Assembly: GCF_003202235.1 (NCBI RefSeq)
Contig: NZ_MASU01000006.1
Coordinates: 372,001 to 436,000 of the forward strand
From: Prauserella flavalba
Lineage (GTDB): Bacteria > Actinomycetota > Actinomycetes > Mycobacteriales > Pseudonocardiaceae
Direction of reading: 5' to 3'
DNA length: 64,000 nucleotides
Below the pieces are notes generated by a model that worked only from the letters and a program-made list of their open reading frames with translations, ran no database searches and was not told where the DNA came from. A program made the translations under genes and the position numbers. Shown piece after piece: positions 51,155-59,517 of the stretch (its first letter is position 1; each line of letters starts with the position of its first letter).

Positions 51155-52177
51155 TCACTCCGGCGGCACGCCGAGCCGCTCCGCCCACTGCCGCAGTTCC
51201 CGCACGGTCCCGTCGTCGACCTTCAGCGGGGTGTGCGGGTCGACGTTCTCGGGCAGCACCCGGTCGCGGCCGGGCAGCCTGCCGCCCGCGTCCTCGACCG
51301 ACGCAGCCAGCCGGTCGAGCCGCTTCGCCGCCGCCTCGCCGCCGCCGGCGAAGCGGGCCGGGTCGAGTGTGATCAGGACGTGGCCGATGCGCTGCGGATT
51401 CGGGGCGTCGGACTCGGTGAACATGTCCGGCACGTCCGCGGACAGGTTGGGGCCGGCCAGCCCGCCAGCCAGCGACTCCACCAGGAGCGCCAGCGCGAAG
51501 CCCTTCGCCCCGCCCAGCGGCGAGAGCATGCCGTAGAGCGCCTCCTGCGGGTCGGTCGTCGGGGTGCCGTCCGCCGCGAGCGCCCACCCTTCGGGCAACT
51601 GCGTGCCGCGGCGTGCGTGCGCCGCGATCTTGCCTCGGGCCACCGCACTGGTGGCCATGTCGATGATCGCGGGCCGGGGCCGGGCAGGGATCCCGGCGGC
51701 CAGCGGCGACGTAGACAGCAGCGGCTTGGCTCCGCCCCACGGCGGCATCACGGCGGGCCCGTTGGAGAACGCGAGGGTCAGCAGGCCCTCGCGGAGCCCG
51801 GGAACCGTGTAGAGCCCCAGTGCGCCGCAATGCCCGGAGTCGGCGACGGCGACCGCGCCGATGCCGTACCGGCGGCACCGGGACACGGCGAGCCCCGCCG
51901 CCTCCCAGAGCTGCCAGTGCCCGAGCCCGCCGCCCCCGGTGGCCGACACGACCGGCCCGGTGTCGTCCACCACCCGCAGCTCGGCGTCCGGGGGATACCC
52001 GCCCGCCGCCATGCGCTGCAGGTAGTACGGCAGCCGCATCAGGCCGTGCGAGCCGATGCCCCACACGTCGGCCATCACGATGCAGCGCGCGGACGTGCGC
52101 GCGTTCCCGGGGTCCATGCCCGCCGCCGTGAGCAGGCCGCTCGCCAGTGCCTCGGCGGAGGCCACCGTCTCCGTCAC
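51155..52177 (-). CDS. comC: Malate/L-lactate dehydrogenase (Ldh_2) family enzyme, candidate (R)-sulfolactate dehydrogenase
   Basis: 340 residues from GTG 52177, in GTGA overlap with the hydroxyacid dehydrogenase. Ldh_2 family: DVWGIGSHGLMRLPYYLQRM with the catalytic His, AVADSGHCGALGLYT, LSTSPLAAGIP, IIDMATSAVARGKI and PLGGAKGFALALLVESLAG. This is not the classical Rossmann lactate dehydrogenase. ComC, (R)-sulfolactate dehydrogenase, belongs to this family and reduces sulfopyruvate to (R)-sulfolactate. Its tight pairing with a D-hydroxyacid dehydrogenase mirrors the slcC-comC pair that inverts sulfolactate stereochemistry in Chromohalobacter. Other 2-hydroxyacids remain possible. Confidence 0.78.
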   Translation of the reverse strand: MTETVASAEALASGLLTAAGMDPGNARTSARCIVMADVWGIGSHGLMRLPYYLQRMAAGGYPPDAELRVVDDTGPVVSATGGGGLGHWQLWEAAGLAVSRCRRYGIGAVAVADSGHCGALGLYTVPGLREGLLTLAFSNGPAVMPPWGGAKPLLSTSPLAAGIPARPRPAIIDMATSAVARGKIAAHARRGTQLPEGWALAADGTPTTDPQEALYGMLSPLGGAKGFALALLVESLAGGLAGPNLSADVPDMFTESDAPNPQRIGHVLITLDPARFAGGGEAAAKRLDRLAASVEDAGGRLPGRDRVLPENVDPHTPLKVDDGTVRELRQWAERLGVPPE

Positions 52178-53145
52178 GACCGGGCCTCCTTCGCCGTGCC
52201 CACCGCGGAGCTGGCGCGCCCACCGCCGAGCACCGCGTCGATGTCCTCGGCGAGCGTGCGCGCGATGCGCGCCTGGCTCTGGGCCGTGATGCCCGCGACG
52301 TGCGGCGTGAGCACCACGTTGTCCAGCTTCTCCAACCGCCCGGTTTCCGGCGGCTCGCTCGCCCGCACGTCGAGTGCCGCCCCGCCGAGCGCGCCCGACT
52401 CCAGCGCGTCGGCGAGCGCGTCCTCGTCCACCACCTCGCCGCGCCCGACGTTGACGAACAGGGCCGAGGGCCGCATCCGGCCCAGCAGCGCGGCGTTCAC
52501 CAGGCCGGTGGTGTCCGGGGTGGCGGGCAGATGGCAGGAGAGCACGTCGGCCCCGGCCACGACCTCCTCCAGCGGTGCCAGCTCGATCCCGGCGCGCGCC
52601 AGCTCCGGGTGGGCCGGGTCGAGGTACGGGTCGTGGGCCAGCACTCGCATGCCCAGCGACCCGGCCAGCTCCCCGCACGCCCTGGCGGTGGCCCCGCAAC
52701 CGAGCAGGCCCCAGGTGCCCCCGCGCAGCTCCCGTCCGGGTGCGCGGTTCCAGCCGCCCTTGCGGCAGTCGGCGTCGAGCCGCACGATGCCCCGCGCCAG
52801 GGTCAGCGCCAGCCCGATCGTGTGCTCGGCGACGCTCACCGCGTTGGCGCCGAGGGGCGCCGTCACCACCACGCCCGCCTCGTCGGCGGCGGGCAGGTCG
52901 ATGTTGTCCAGGCCCACGCCTGCGCGCGCCACGACGGTCAGCCGCTCGCCCGCGGTGAGCAGCGCCCGGTCCACCTGGGTCCGGTTGCGGACCACGAGCG
53001 CCCTGCTGCGCCGCACCGCCTCGGTCAGCAGCTCCGGCTCCTTCCAGTACCCGGCCTCGCGCACCACCCGGTAGCGCGTGGCCAGCTCCTCGAAGGCGGT
53101 TCCCCACACGTCCTCGCTGACCAGGACGTCGATCGGCTCACTCAT
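52174..53145 (-). CDS. slcC: D-2-hydroxyacid dehydrogenase (SerA-like), candidate (S)-sulfolactate dehydrogenase
   Basis: 323 residues. The substrate-binding lobe (LVVRNRTQVDRALL, VVARAGVGLDNIDL) is followed by ANAVSVAEHTIGLALTLARG, a Rossmann core WGLLGCGATARACGELAGSL, the catalytic Arg in NVGRGEVVDEDALA, Glu in DVRASEPPE and His in LTPHVAGIT. SlcC, which oxidises (S)-sulfolactate to sulfopyruvate with NAD+, is in this family. It overlaps the ComC-like gene by 4 bp and the next upstream gene by 8 bp. The family is broad, so the substrate is inferred from neighbours. Confidence 0.8.
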   Translation of the reverse strand: MSEPIDVLVSEDVWGTAFEELATRYRVVREAGYWKEPELLTEAVRRSRALVVRNRTQVDRALLTAGERLTVVARAGVGLDNIDLPAADEAGVVVTAPLGANAVSVAEHTIGLALTLARGIVRLDADCRKGGWNRAPGRELRGGTWGLLGCGATARACGELAGSLGMRVLAHDPYLDPAHPELARAGIELAPLEEVVAGADVLSCHLPATPDTTGLVNAALLGRMRPSALFVNVGRGEVVDEDALADALESGALGGAALDVRASEPPETGRLEKLDNVVLTPHVAGITAQSQARIARTLAEDIDAVLGGGRASSAVGTAKEARS

Positions 53146-54043
53146 CGGCGGTCTCGTTCCCGGCGGAGCCCAGCAGGCGGCCCTGCGGGTCGAGCACCTT
53201 CGCCACGGCCACCGCGTCCTCCCCGCCGTGCCCGTGGGCGATGGCCGAGAGGAGCTGCGCGAGCCCCTGGGCCGCCACCGGGGAGGCGATGCCCTGCCGC
53301 GCGCCGGCGTCGAGGGCGAGCCGCACGTCCTTCGCGGCGAGCTCGACCCCGAACCGCGCCTCGAAGTCGCCGGCGACCAGCCACGGCAGCCGCACCTGGG
53401 ACTGGAACGAGCTGGCGCCGGTGTCGGCGAGCGCGGCGCTGAACTGCTCTGGCGTGATGCCCGCGGCCCTGGCGAGCACGTAGCCCTCGGCGAGCACGGC
53501 GACGTTGGTCATGCCGATGAGGTTCGAGATGAGCTTGAACATCGCGGCGGCGCCCGCGCTCTCGAACTCGTGGGTCGTCTCGCCGATGCGCTCGAACAGG
53601 GGGCGCAGCGCGGACACGGCCTCGCCCGGCCCGCCGACGAACAGCGGGATCGCGCCGTCCTCCGCCGCGGCCGGTGTCTTGCCGAGCGCGCACGTGACGA
53701 ACGGGTGGCCGTACTCGCCCACGGCCGCGGCCGCCTGCTCGACGGTCCCCGGGTCGATGGTGGAGACGTCCACGGCGCTCGCCCCCTCGGCGAGCTCGGG
53801 GGCGAGCCGGGTCCACGTGGTGAGCACGTGCTCGGGCATCGGCAGGCTGGTGAACACCACCTCGGCGTCCTTCACGGCCGCCGAGGCGGATCCGGCGGCG
53901 ACCGCCCCGGCGTCCACGCAGCGCTGCACGGCGGCGGGGTCGAGGTCGTGGACGTGCACCTCGAAGCCGCCCGTGGCGAGCCTGCGGGCGACGGCCCCTC
54001 CCATCTTGCCCGCGCCGATGAAACCGAGCTTTCCGAACATCAC
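53138..54043 (-). CDS. 3-hydroxyisobutyrate dehydrogenase-family reductase, candidate sulfolactaldehyde reductase
   Basis: 301 residues from GTG 54043, with ATG 54040 next; both overlap the MFS stop. Beta-hydroxyacid dehydrogenase signatures: LGFIGAGKMGGAVARRLATG, the substrate-binding VDVSTIDPGTVEQAA, the catalytic-Lys helix MFKLISNLIGMTNVAVLAEG, and DVRLALDAGARQGI. YihU/SlaB-type sulfolactaldehyde reductases of sulfoglycolysis belong to this family, as do tartronate semialdehyde reductases. In this cluster it could link dihydroxypropanesulfonate and sulfolactaldehyde; alternatively it acts on another small hydroxy acid. Confidence 0.85.
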   Translation of the reverse strand: MMFGKLGFIGAGKMGGAVARRLATGGFEVHVHDLDPAAVQRCVDAGAVAAGSASAAVKDAEVVFTSLPMPEHVLTTWTRLAPELAEGASAVDVSTIDPGTVEQAAAAVGEYGHPFVTCALGKTPAAAEDGAIPLFVGGPGEAVSALRPLFERIGETTHEFESAGAAAMFKLISNLIGMTNVAVLAEGYVLARAAGITPEQFSAALADTGASSFQSQVRLPWLVAGDFEARFGVELAAKDVRLALDAGARQGIASPVAAQGLAQLLSAIAHGHGGEDAVAVAKVLDPQGRLLGSAGNETADE

Positions 54044-55503
54044 TTCTCCTTGCCGATCAGGTGGTTGGGTGCGGGAGCGGGTTCACCGGCGTCCTCGGCG
54101 TCGACGTCGACACCGACGGGCTCCCACCGGATGAGCGCCAGCACGATGAGTCCCAGCACGGGCGCCGCGGCGACGGCGAAGTAGACGCCGGTGCCCAGTG
54201 AGGCGCTGAGCGTCGGGAACCACAGCAGCGAGAGCATCGAGCCGACCCGCAGGACGGCCTGGCCGAAGCCGCCGCCCACCCCGCGCAACGAGGTCGGGTA
54301 GCTCAGGGTCGCCATCGTCATGCCCTGTGCGCCCGGCCCGTAGGAGTGGAAGAACACGAACACACCGAGCAGCAGACCGGACAGCGCGAGCGGCCACGTG
54401 CCCTCGGGCGTGCCGAGCAGGCCGAGGCAGACGAGTGCCACGAGGCAGATCGCGAAACCGCTGGCCGAGAGCTTCCAGGAGCCGAGCCGGTTCGCCAGCC
54501 GCACGCCCAGGAGCCCGCCGAGCACACCGAACACGAGGTTGAACACGAGCGGACCGAGGATCGAGGTCAGCCGGTCCTGGTGCAGGAACCCGGAGATGAT
54601 CACGGGCAGCGCGAAGCCGACCGCGTAGTACTGGATCGACTGGCAGAAGCTGACCGTGGCGGCCAGTATCGTGCGCGCCCGGTAGCGGGGGCTGAACAGC
54701 CTGCCGAACTCGGCCAGCACGTCACCCAGCCCGCGCCGGTCCTGCTTGGCCTGCTGCTGTGGTTGCTCGACCCGGACGTCGATCCCGTAGGAGCGGCGCA
54801 GGATCCCAGCGGCGCGGTGCAGGTCGCCCTGGCTGGCTGCCCAGCTCGGGGACTCGTCCATGTACTTGTGCCGCACGAGCATCACGGCCAGCGCGGGCAC
54901 CGCGCCGAACCCGACGGCCCACCGCCACAGCTGGTCGTGGGCGTCTTCGGGAATGAGGAAGTACAGCGGCAGCAGCACGAGGAAGGCCGACCCGGTGGCG
55001 AGGTACCACATCGGCTGCCACAGCGACACCTTGCTGCCCTTGCCGCGAAAGGCGTTGAACTCGGCGATGAACGCCAGCGCGACCGGGAAGTCGATGCCGA
55101 TGCCGATGCCCATCAGCAGTCTGGCGCCGGTGAGCGTCTCGAAGTTCGGCGCGACCGCGCACGCGATCGCGGCGACCACGAAGAACAGCATGTCGGCCAT
55201 GAACAGCTTGTAGCGGCCGAGCCGGTCGACGAGGTACCCGCCGACCAGCGCTCCCAGCAGCGCGCCGATCATGATGGAGGCGGCGACCGCGCCCTCCTCG
55301 AACGCGGTGAGCTGGAAGCTTTCGGTGATGTCCTTGAGTCCGAACGCGATGGAGGAGAAGTCGTAGGCGTCGATGAAGATGCCGCCGAGCGCGATGAACG
55401 TGATCGCGCCGGACTTCCCTCCCTTCGCGCGTCCTGAGTTGATCAGATCGTTGACGTCTTGCTGTGAGCGGATGACGGGCGTGGTGCCCGGCGGCTCTGC
55501 CAT
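54040..55503 (-). CDS. MFS transporter (sugar/aromatic acid porter-like)
   Basis: 487 residues, 12 transmembrane helices. The start of helix 1 is FIALGGIFIDAYDFSSIAFG, the loop 2-3 motif is GGYLVDRLGRYKLF, and GARLLMGIGIGIDFPVALAF resembles the sugar porter/AAHS group. A long cytoplasmic loop (~225-265) is Gln-rich (EQPQQQAKQDRR). It is the second gene after the aldehyde dehydrogenase in the slcC/comC operon, and likely imports or exports a pathway acid. Confidence 0.9.
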   Translation of the reverse strand: MAEPPGTTPVIRSQQDVNDLINSGRAKGGKSGAITFIALGGIFIDAYDFSSIAFGLKDITESFQLTAFEEGAVAASIMIGALLGALVGGYLVDRLGRYKLFMADMLFFVVAAIACAVAPNFETLTGARLLMGIGIGIDFPVALAFIAEFNAFRGKGSKVSLWQPMWYLATGSAFLVLLPLYFLIPEDAHDQLWRWAVGFGAVPALAVMLVRHKYMDESPSWAASQGDLHRAAGILRRSYGIDVRVEQPQQQAKQDRRGLGDVLAEFGRLFSPRYRARTILAATVSFCQSIQYYAVGFALPVIISGFLHQDRLTSILGPLVFNLVFGVLGGLLGVRLANRLGSWKLSASGFAICLVALVCLGLLGTPEGTWPLALSGLLLGVFVFFHSYGPGAQGMTMATLSYPTSLRGVGGGFGQAVLRVGSMLSLLWFPTLSASLGTGVYFAVAAAPVLGLIVLALIRWEPVGVDVDAEDAGEPAPAPNHLIGKEK

Positions 55504-55548
55504 GGCGGCGGGGTCCTCTCGTGCGGTGGCGGCGTCGGCACCGGTGGG

Positions 55549-56973
55549 TCAGATGCCCAGTGACAGGTACCTGGTCTCTTCGAATTCCTCCAGTCCCAGC
55601 TCGGCTCCCTCCCGGCCGAGCCCGGACTGCTTGCTGCCGCCCATCGGGGCGAACGCGACACTGGGCAGCGCGTTGTTGATGCCGACGATCCCGGCGTCGA
55701 GCTGCTCGGCCATCCGCCACGTCCGGGAGTTGTCGCGGGTGTAGAAGTAGGCGGCCAGGCCCATCTCGGTGGCGTTGGCCTCGGCCACCACCTCGTCCTC
55801 GTCGCGGAAGGAGAAGATCCCCGCCGCGGGGCCGAAGACCTCCTCGCGCGCGAGCGCGGTGTCGCGCGGCACGTCCACGAGCAGGGCGGGCGCGGCGAAG
55901 GACCCCGAGGGCAGCTGCCGCTCCTTGGTCACCAGCTTGGCGCCGGCGGCGAGCGCCTCGTCGACCATGCCGGTCACGGCGGCCACGCGCGCGTCGTCGA
56001 TGCACGGGCCGAGGTCCGGCACGGGGCTGGCGAGGCCGTCGCCGATCGACATCGCGTCCACGGCCTCGGCGAAGCGGGTGGTGAACTCCTGGTGCACCTC
56101 CGTGTGCACGTAGAAGCGGTTGGCCCCGATGCAGGACTGGCCGGTGTTGCGGAACTTGGCGAGCAGCGCACCCTCCACGGCGGCGTCGAGGTCGGCGTCG
56201 GGGAAGACGATGAACGGCGCGTTGCCGCCCAGCTCCAGCAGGGGACGCACGACGCGCTCGGCCGCCTTCGCCATGATCGACCGGCCCACGCCGGTGGAAC
56301 CGGTGAACGACACGACCCGCACCTCGGGGTGGCCGAGGTAGGCGTCGGTGATCGCGGCCGAGGGCCCGTGCACGAGGTTGACCACCCCGTCGGGAAGGCC
56401 CGCGTCGGTCAGGCAGCGAACCATCTCCGTGGCCGCGAGCGGCGCCTTCTCCGAGACCCTGGCCACCACGGTGCACCCGGCGGCCAGCGCGGGTGCCAGC
56501 TTGCGCGCCTGGATCGAGCACGGGAAGTTCCACGGCGTCAGGCTCGCGACCACGCCCGCGGGCCTGCGGATGGTCAGGTGCCTGCGGCCGGGGGCCTCGT
56601 GCGGGCGCACCTCACCGCTGGGGCGGCGGCACTGCTCGGCGAACCAGCGGAAGTACTCGGCGGAGAAGCGCAGCTCCCCGATCGCCTCCGGGGCTCTCTT
56701 GCCCGCCTCCGCGGCGAGCAGGGTGCCGATCTCCTCGGCGCGCTGGGCGATCAGCTCGGCGGCGCGCAGCAGCAGGTCGGCGCGGGCGCGGGCGGGGGTG
56801 TGCGACCACGCGCCGAACGCCGTGGCCGCCGCGTCCGCCGCGGCGCGCGCCTGCTCGGGGCCGCTGTAGTCGACCGTGCCGACCACGGAGCCGTCCACGG
56901 GATTGCGGATCTCCCGTGGTGTGCCCGCCGAGTGCCATTCGCCGGCGATGAGTGTCGAGGCCACCTGTGGCAT
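55549..56973 (-). CDS. Aldehyde dehydrogenase, GabD type; candidate sulfolactaldehyde dehydrogenase
   Basis: 474 residues from ATG 56973. NAD(P)+-dependent ALDH: TPWNFPCSIQARKLAPALAA, VVSFTGSTGVGRSI, general base Glu in LELGGNAPFIVF, nucleophile Cys in NTGQSCIGANRF, EEVFGPAAGIF and PMGGSKQSGLGREG. Sulfolactaldehyde dehydrogenases of the sulfo-Entner-Doudoroff pathway are GabD-like, so this enzyme can supply sulfolactate. Succinate semialdehyde or glycolaldehyde remain alternatives. Separated from suyB by a stem-loop, and 45 bp before the MFS start. Confidence 0.85.
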   Translation of the reverse strand: MPQVASTLIAGEWHSAGTPREIRNPVDGSVVGTVDYSGPEQARAAADAAATAFGAWSHTPARARADLLLRAAELIAQRAEEIGTLLAAEAGKRAPEAIGELRFSAEYFRWFAEQCRRPSGEVRPHEAPGRRHLTIRRPAGVVASLTPWNFPCSIQARKLAPALAAGCTVVARVSEKAPLAATEMVRCLTDAGLPDGVVNLVHGPSAAITDAYLGHPEVRVVSFTGSTGVGRSIMAKAAERVVRPLLELGGNAPFIVFPDADLDAAVEGALLAKFRNTGQSCIGANRFYVHTEVHQEFTTRFAEAVDAMSIGDGLASPVPDLGPCIDDARVAAVTGMVDEALAAGAKLVTKERQLPSGSFAAPALLVDVPRDTALAREEVFGPAAGIFSFRDEDEVVAEANATEMGLAAYFYTRDNSRTWRMAEQLDAGIVGINNALPSVAFAPMGGSKQSGLGREGAELGLEEFEETRYLSLGI

Positions 56974-57005
56974 CGTCTGTCCTCTCGAGACGGTTTGGGG
57001 AACCG

Positions 57006-57034
57006 GGTCGCCGGGCCGGGCTGGCCCGGCGACC
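57006..57034. terminator. Stem-loop between suyB and aldehyde dehydrogenase
   Basis: GGTCGCCGGGCC (57006-57017) and GGCCCGGCGACC (57023-57034) form a perfect 12-bp stem with loop GGGCT. It follows the suyB stop by 14 bp (minus strand) and may end or attenuate the suyAB transcript, so the downstream genes could have their own promoter or be expressed at lower level. Confidence 0.65.
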
Positions 57035-57047
57035 GCGGTGGTTTCGC

Positions 57048-58211
57048 TCAGGCGCTGGGGTAGAGCCTGGTGAGCACGAACTCGCGGTGGCCGAGCGACT
57101 CGGCGCACGTGAGCCTGCCGTTGATCGTGCGGTCGATGACCTCCATCAGCTGGTCACCCGCCGTGGTCAGGTTGTACTCCTGGCGCAGCAGCCCCGAGCA
57201 GTCCAGATCGATGTGCTCCGACATCGTCTCGGTGGTGAGCGGGTTGGCGCTGAGCTTGACCACCGGCTCGATGGGGTTGCCGATCACGTTGCCCTGTCCG
57301 GTCGGGAACAGGTGGATCACCGCGCCCGCGGCGGCCATCAGCGTCACGCATTCGGCGGCGGCCGACGAGGTGTCCATGAAGTACAGACCGGGGCCGGAGG
57401 CGGGAGCCTCGGCCGAGTCGAGCGCGCCGACCACCGGCTTGCTGCCGGTCTTGGCGATGTTGCCCATCGCCTTCTCCTCGATGGTCGACAGGCCACCGCG
57501 GATGTTGCCCTGCGTGGGCTGCGAGCCGAGCAGGTTCGCCCCGGTGCGCTCGATCATCTCGATGTAGTTGTCGTAGATCTCCTGGAACCGGGCGCGCACC
57601 GAGTCGTTGACGCAGCGCTGGGCGATCAGGTGCTCGCCGCCCGTGAGCTCGCTGGTCTCGCCGAACAGCACCGTGCCGCCCGCGTCGACCCAGCGGTCCA
57701 CGGCCTCGGAGGTGGTCGGGCACGAGCCGAGTCCGCTGGTGGTGTCGGACTCGCCGCACTTGATCGACAGCATCACCTCGTGCCGCTGCACGGCCTCCCG
57801 CTGCTTTTCGGAATCGTCGCGGAGGAACTCCGCCGCGGCGCGCGCCGCGGCCTCGATCGTGCGGAGGTCGCCGTGGCGTTCGATGGAGAACGCGCGCACC
57901 TTCTTGCCGGTCTTGGCGATGCCGTGGGCGACCTTGTCCGTCCAGTTCGGCTCGATCCCGATCACCACGACCGACGCGACGTTGGGGTTGCACCCGGTGC
58001 CGATGAGCGTGCGGAAGGTCAGGTCGAGATCGGGTCCGAACTGCAGCCTGCCGTACGCGTGCGGCAGCGCGAGCGTGCCCGGTACGACGGCGGCGACCGC
58101 CTCGGCGGCGGCGTTCGACAGGTCGTCGACGGGCAGGATGATGGTGTGGTTCCGGATGCCGACCGCGCCGTTCTCCCGGCGGAACCCGGTCAGGCCACGC
58201 TGTTCTGCCAC
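57048..58211 (-). CDS. suyB: UxaA-family large subunit, candidate (R)-sulfolactate sulfo-lyase subunit beta
   Basis: 387 residues from GTG 58211. UxaA/GarD C-terminal family: VGIRNHTIILPVDDLSNAAA, LIGTGCNPNVASVVVIGIEP, MLSIKCGESDTTSGLGSCPT, VLFGETSELTGGEHLIAQRC and VIHLFPTGQGNVIGNPIEPV. The conserved Cys residues hold the Fe site in relatives. The split small/large organisation and the ESDTTSGL/ELTGGE variant fit SuyB better than altronate or galactarate dehydratase, by memory of the family. SuyAB cleaves (R)-sulfolactate to pyruvate and sulfite. It overlaps suyA by 22 bp. Confidence 0.75.
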   Translation of the reverse strand: MAEQRGLTGFRRENGAVGIRNHTIILPVDDLSNAAAEAVAAVVPGTLALPHAYGRLQFGPDLDLTFRTLIGTGCNPNVASVVVIGIEPNWTDKVAHGIAKTGKKVRAFSIERHGDLRTIEAAARAAAEFLRDDSEKQREAVQRHEVMLSIKCGESDTTSGLGSCPTTSEAVDRWVDAGGTVLFGETSELTGGEHLIAQRCVNDSVRARFQEIYDNYIEMIERTGANLLGSQPTQGNIRGGLSTIEEKAMGNIAKTGSKPVVGALDSAEAPASGPGLYFMDTSSAAAECVTLMAAAGAVIHLFPTGQGNVIGNPIEPVVKLSANPLTTETMSEHIDLDCSGLLRQEYNLTTAGDQLMEVIDRTINGRLTCAESLGHREFVLTRLYPSA

Positions 58212-58498
58212 CGCGCGCTCCTCACGTTGTGTACATGGACGTACCCGCCCTTGGGGATGTCGGCGGTCGCGATGCCGACCCGGTGTCCGTACTCGATGAC
58301 GTCCTGGCCCTCGGCGATGTCGGTGAGCGCCAGTTTGTGCCCCAGTGGCACCGGTTCGAGCAGTTCGATCGTCACGTTCTCCGGACCGCGAAGGTATCCG
58401 CCCTCGACCGGACCCGGCTCCAGGTCGCGTACCGCGACCGCCACCAGGTCTCCGTCGTGGTGGGCGAGATAGCCCGGCAAGCCGGTTGCCTGCGCCAT
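58190..58498 (-). CDS. suyA: SAF-domain small subunit, candidate (R)-sulfolactate sulfo-lyase subunit alpha
   Basis: 102 residues from ATG 58498, the usual length for SuyA (about 90-100). SAF/UxaA N-terminal fold: DLVAVAVRDLEPGPVEGGYL, the PVPLGHKLALTDIAEGQDVI strand-helix, and IEYGHRVGIATADIPKGGYV then HVHNV, which matches the small subunit of altronate-dehydratase-like lyases. It forms the active site with the SuyB-like subunit encoded directly downstream. First gene of the minus-strand run; a FadR-type half-palindrome lies 18-28 bp upstream of its start, so the GntR regulator encoded divergently should control it. Confidence 0.75.
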   Translation of the reverse strand: MAQATGLPGYLAHHDGDLVAVAVRDLEPGPVEGGYLRGPENVTIELLEPVPLGHKLALTDIAEGQDVIEYGHRVGIATADIPKGGYVHVHNVRSARWQNSVA

Positions 58499-58515
58499 GT
58501 CTCTCCCTTGGCTAG

Positions 58516-58526
58516 AGGTCTTACCA
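58516..58526. promoter_or_regulatory. GntR/FadR-type operator site A (GGTCTTACCA) upstream of suyA
   Basis: AGGTCTTACCA matches the FadR-subfamily pattern (T)-N-G-T-N3-A-C-N-A and is almost identical to the site at 58604-58614. It begins 18 bp upstream of the suyA ATG. A GGTAA half-site in inverted orientation follows at 58540-58544. Confidence 0.65.
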
Positions 58527-58603
58527 TTTTCCCGGACGAAGGTAACTCGCCGGAGCGCGCCGGACAAGGGGGTCTTCGCGCCTGGATCGCAACAGAGGTA
58601 AAG

Positions 58604-58614
58604 TGGTCTTACCA
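58604..58614. promoter_or_regulatory. GntR/FadR-type operator site B (TGGTCTTACCA) upstream of gntR
   Basis: TGGTCTTACCA fits T-N-G-T-N3-A-C-N-A perfectly and is embedded in a wider GGTAA-N7-TTACC inverted repeat (58597-58613). It is 27 bp before the GTG of the GntR gene, so autoregulation is likely. Confidence 0.7.
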
Positions 58615-58640
58615 AAGAGGTTACTTGTGGGGAGCAGCTT

Positions 58641-59393
58641 GTGGGCACTGACGCGAAGATGTGGACGCCGTTGGACCGGGGCATGGTGTCGGACCGGATC
58701 TCCGGGCAGATTCTCGAGGTCATCGCCGATGAGCGCCTGCGGCCCGGCGACCGCCTGCCGCCGGAGCGGGAGCTGGCCGCGCTGCTCGGCGTCAGCAGGC
58801 CGTCGCTGCGCGAGGCCCTGCGCTCGCTCAAGGCGCAGGGGCACGTCGAGGTCCGGCACGGCGCCGGCGTCTTCGTGGCCGACCCCGCGACCACGCGGAC
58901 GCTGCGCCAGGCGATGCTCACCGAGGAGATGAGCCTCGCCGAGCTGTTCGACATGCGTGAGGTGCTGGAGCTGCCCGCGGCTGCCTGGGCGGCGAGCAAC
59001 GGCGACGCCGCGAAGCTCGCCGCGGTGAGGGAGACCTACGAGCGGCTCGACGCCGCGACCCGCGAGGACCCGGTCGACTGGGGCAAGCTGCAGGAGCTCG
59101 ACGCCGCGTTCCACATGCGCATCGTCGAGGCGGCGGGCAACCGGTTCATGATGCGGACGCTCACGGTGCTGCAGGAGATCCTGGCGCGCGGCATGGAGAC
59201 CACGCTGCGGGTGCCGGGCAGGCTGGAGAAGTCCAGGGTCGACCACCGCCGCATCCTCGACGCACTGCTGGCAGGCGACCCCGTGGCGGCGCGGCGCGCC
59301 GTCAAGGCGCACATCAACGGCGCCCGCAAGGCCGCCATGTCCAGGCTGCACGACGAGCAGCCCGATCCACAGAGGACTGAGCGAACGAAATAG
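58641..59393 (+). CDS. GntR-family (FadR/FCD) transcriptional regulator
   Basis: 250 residues from GTG 58641, GGGGAG 7 nt upstream. Winged helix: ISGQILEVIADERLRPGDRL, PPERELAALLGVSRPSLREA and LRSLKAQGHVEVRHGAGVFV. The FCD effector domain (~95-235) has the metal-binding pattern with LDAAFHMRIVEAAGN and KSRVDHRRILDALL (Asp/His ligands). FadR-type regulators usually sense organic acids such as lactate, glycolate or gluconate. It is divergent from suyA and precedes the transporter pair. Three FadR-type sites at 58516, 58604 and about 59486 indicate that it controls suyAB, itself and the transporters. Confidence 0.92.
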   Translation: MGTDAKMWTPLDRGMVSDRISGQILEVIADERLRPGDRLPPERELAALLGVSRPSLREALRSLKAQGHVEVRHGAGVFVADPATTRTLRQAMLTEEMSLAELFDMREVLELPAAAWAASNGDAAKLAAVRETYERLDAATREDPVDWGKLQELDAAFHMRIVEAAGNRFMMRTLTVLQEILARGMETTLRVPGRLEKSRVDHRRILDALLAGDPVAARRAVKAHINGARKAAMSRLHDEQPDPQRTERTK

Positions 59394-59485
59394 TTCTTCG
59401 TTTCCGCACCTCAGCCCGCGCGCGGGCGCCGGAGAACGCTGAGCGAGGCTTGTCACCGCCGAGCCCGGCAGGGTAGAACCCTCAG

Positions 59486-59503
59486 TGGTACGACCTCTTA
59501 CCA
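59486..59503. promoter_or_regulatory. GntR/FadR-type operator site C upstream of the DctA-like gene
   Basis: TGGTACGACCTCTTACCA: TGGTA and TACCA arms form an inverted repeat with an 8-nt centre, and TGGTACGACCT matches the FadR pattern at ten of eleven positions with TCTTACCA overlapping it. It ends 14 bp before the ATG at 59518. Confidence 0.6.
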
Positions 59504-59517
59504 CGAGGGAGGCTCGG

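Noticed and set aside
57048-58498. Altronate or galactarate dehydratase split into two genes
   Set aside because: Kept as the main alternative. Separate small and large genes, the ESDTTSGL and ELTGGE variants, and SlcC/ComC/HpsN-like neighbours favour a sulfo-lyase; no uronate isomerase or mannonate/altronate oxidoreductase is in the window.
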